Shown here: positions 62,568 through 64,000 of the stretch, piece by piece
Layout of the letters: each line of letters opens with the position of its first letter
Position numbering within the stretch: position 1 is the stretch's first letter
Assembly: GCF_003967195.1 (NCBI RefSeq)
Contig: NZ_AP018725.1
Span: 1,488,001-1,552,000, forward strand
Reading direction: 5' to 3'
Length of the DNA: 64,000 bases
Source of the DNA: Sulfuriflexus mobilis
Lineage (GTDB): Bacteria > Pseudomonadota > Gammaproteobacteria > AKS1
Notes under the pieces: generated by a model
The model's input: the letters and a program-made list of their open reading frames with translations, nothing else
Told to the model about the DNA's origin: nothing
The model's database searches: none
Position numbers and translations under genes: made by a program

Positions 62568-63746
62568 CTAGTAGAGATAGTTGCTTTTATAGAGATGCTC
62601 ATATAAATGAGCGGTTACCATGGGTAGGATCCGGTAATACACACTAGAGCCGGTAGTCGCATGGCCGCGTTCCGCCAGCCCCATGTTACAAAGCTGATTC
62701 AGCCGCAATTGACTGTCTTCCGGCGACAGGCGAAAAATATGCTGATGCTCGACGACAGTCAGACTGCCATGCACTGCCAATTCCGCCAGGGTAAACTTTT
62801 CCTCCATCTCCAATTGCTTGAACACCGAGGTATCCAGGGGACGCAGCGCAGCGGCATCCTGCAAGGCCCCGCTCAGCAGATAGAGTAATAACAGGTCGGG
62901 TTTTCCCAGGCTCAAGGACTGCAGGCGTTGTATTATAGCGGGGGCAAGCTCGGTTTGTTCATCCCCTGCTGCACCCGTACGCGCGGCAATAAAATTAGTC
63001 AGTTCCACAGCATTGAAGTAATTCAGTGTGATGGCATGGGAGAAAAATTGATCCGCATGGTGCGTATAACCCATACGTCGCCAGGCCTGCTGGCGACAAC
63101 CCAACAGCCACAGGTGCCGGCCCTGGGTGGCCACCATAATGGCGCCCAGGCTACGCACGGCATCCCTCTCTCCATACAGCCGGGAGGCAAGATAATGGGC
63201 ATCATCAATAAAGAGGATTCTTCCAGGGAGCTCATTCAGACGTTCGCTCAGCGTCGAAGCATCGTGCGGCGGGTCTTGCAGGTCGAAAAGTCGCGCCACC
63301 AGGGCGAAGACATCCTGCTCATTGCAGAAACGCTGGCGCAGACATTCCCGCTTCAGGGTCTCCTCCGGCCGAATATGCAGCTGTAACTGGTTCACCAGGC
63401 TGGTAATACCACTCCCCTGTGGGCCACTCACTACGGCCATGGTAGGACGCCCGCTACGCCAGCCCTCCAGTGCAGCAAGCAGGTCGGACAGTTCCTTTTC
63501 ACGACCAATGAAACGTGGGTCACCGGCATCCAGGGGTAACAGGCTCAGGGCATCACTGCGCACCGAGGTGGTAACGGCCGCGGGGTTCTGTGCCAGGCGC
63601 ATAATATCATTCAATGACCAGAGGCTGCTTTCCTCGCGGCTGGAAGCGGGTTCCTGCTTAGTGCCTGCCCAGCGGCGCAAATGCCCCTGAAACTGCCCCC
63701 AAAGGGTGCGAAGGTATTGCCAGACCTGGTTTAACAATGGTGTCAT
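62568..63746 (-). CDS. AAA-type ATPase with altered Walker A, coupled to MscS
   Basis: A 392-residue protein with a Pro/Trp-rich N-terminus and an AAA/ORC-like fold. Walker A reads GPQGSGIT (63402-63425) with isoleucine in place of the lysine. Walker B is RILFIDDAHYL, and the C-terminus has a winged-helix-like segment. It is immediately upstream of an MscS channel gene. The lack of the lysine suggests weak or absent ATP hydrolysis, so a regulatory or scaffold role is possible. No family name is known to me. Confidence 0.8.
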   Translation of the reverse strand: MTPLLNQVWQYLRTLWGQFQGHLRRWAGTKQEPASSREESSLWSLNDIMRLAQNPAAVTTSVRSDALSLLPLDAGDPRFIGREKELSDLLAALEGWRSGRPTMAVVSGPQGSGITSLVNQLQLHIRPEETLKRECLRQRFCNEQDVFALVARLFDLQDPPHDASTLSERLNELPGRILFIDDAHYLASRLYGERDAVRSLGAIMVATQGRHLWLLGCRQQAWRRMGYTHHADQFFSHAITLNYFNAVELTNFIAARTGAAGDEQTELAPAIIQRLQSLSLGKPDLLLLYLLSGALQDAAALRPLDTSVFKQLEMEEKFTLAELAVHGSLTVVEHQHIFRLSPEDSQLRLNQLCNMGLAERGHATTGSSVYYRILPMVTAHLYEHLYKSNYLY

Positions 63747-63954
63747 GGGCGATCAGTATACATAGATGTTGGCCTCGGGATCACTATCCTACACCAGCGA
63801 TCCTGTATCGAGAAAGTATAAAAGCTCTTTCCTGTTGATGTGCATTTATTAATAGGGACTGGGAATTCACCTATCAGTTCCGTGAAATAATATAGATGAT
63901 AGATAACTCCTGACAATGTAGTTATACGTGGTAACTACACTTGTATAGCAATAA
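63747..63954. other. Intergenic region with an inverted repeat
   Basis: This 208-base AT-rich gap upstream of the AAA gene holds TGTAGTTA-N7-TAACTACA (63917-63939), an exact 8-base inverted repeat that could be an operator or 3'-end hairpin. No strong promoter pair was picked out. Confidence 0.4.
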
Positions 63955-64000
63955 TCAGGCACGTGCCTGACTGATATCCCGCAAGGCAATGCCGTGTAAC
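63955..64000 (-). CDS. C-terminal end of an unidentified gene (partial)
   Basis: Fourteen in-frame codons on the minus strand read LHGIALRDISQARA and end in TGA (63955-63957). The reading ends at a self-complementary TCAGGCACGTGCCTGA that overlaps the stop codon. The tail alone is too short to name the protein, and it may be chance. Confidence 0.3.
   Translation of the reverse strand, partial: LHGIALRDISQARA

Overview
The window looks like a chromosomal segment of a free-living gammaproteobacterium. The fatty-acid/pilZ gene order (fabH-fabD-fabG-acpP-fabF-pabB-pabC-mltG-tmk-holB-pilZ-tatD) is the gammaproteobacterial one. Periplasmic redox proteins, many two-component and LysR regulators and a TonB receptor suggest an environmental, metabolically versatile species. 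A finer placement is not possible from the sequence alone. No rRNA, tRNA, insertion sequence, phage gene or CRISPR array was seen.

Layout: (1) 1-9662, a forward housekeeping block for fatty-acid synthesis, folate precursors, peptidoglycan, dTMP kinase and the clamp loader, PilZ and TatD. (2) 9659-18554, a reverse block: a ComFB-like protein, then a translationally coupled beta-oxidation operon (FadE-like, thiolase, FadJ-like and FadD-like) led by a permuted papain-fold YiiX-like protein. (3) 18760-20784, a class V aminotransferase, a hexapeptide acetyltransferase and a decayed short-chain dehydrogenase pseudogene. (4) 20785-24522, a LysR regulator divergent from a three-gene redox operon (AhpD-like, PNPOx/FNR/ferredoxin fusion, HPP membrane protein). 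(5) 24712-32125, a five-gene reverse operon: ThDP enzyme, methyltransferase, TonB receptor, PF04392 binding protein and an orphan histidine kinase. (6) 32817-38655, CHAP amidase, MAPEG, LysR, a peroxiredoxin-like protein, a PhnD-like binding protein with a chemoreceptor, and a 56-residue membrane protein.

(7) 38759-43103 is the most unusual stretch. Four tandem paralogous CxxC...CxxC mini-proteins lie beside a CRP-type regulator. Three of them have CRP-like palindromes (TGTGA-N6-TCACA type), each at the same distance from a TAnnnT -10 hexamer. The regulator's recognition helix keeps the R-E-xxx-R pattern expected for TGTGA. I infer a self-contained local regulon of undescribed small proteins. 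(8) 43730-47809 encodes a single 1359-residue secreted/membrane protein with an apparent internal duplication. (9) 47850-51052 is a YhaJ-like LysR with DoxX, glutathionyl-hydroquinone reductase and pirin (quinone detoxification). (10) 51082-56738 holds a LexA-type S24 protease without a DNA-binding domain, a truncated DUF6629 gene, rluA, three exported proteins and a NarX/NarL-like two-component system with palindromic operators. (11) 56795-63746 is GH15 glucoamylase, transaldolase, a patatin lipoprotein, an MscS channel and an AAA-type ATPase whose Walker A lysine is replaced by isoleucine. A 14-codon gene end lies at the right edge.
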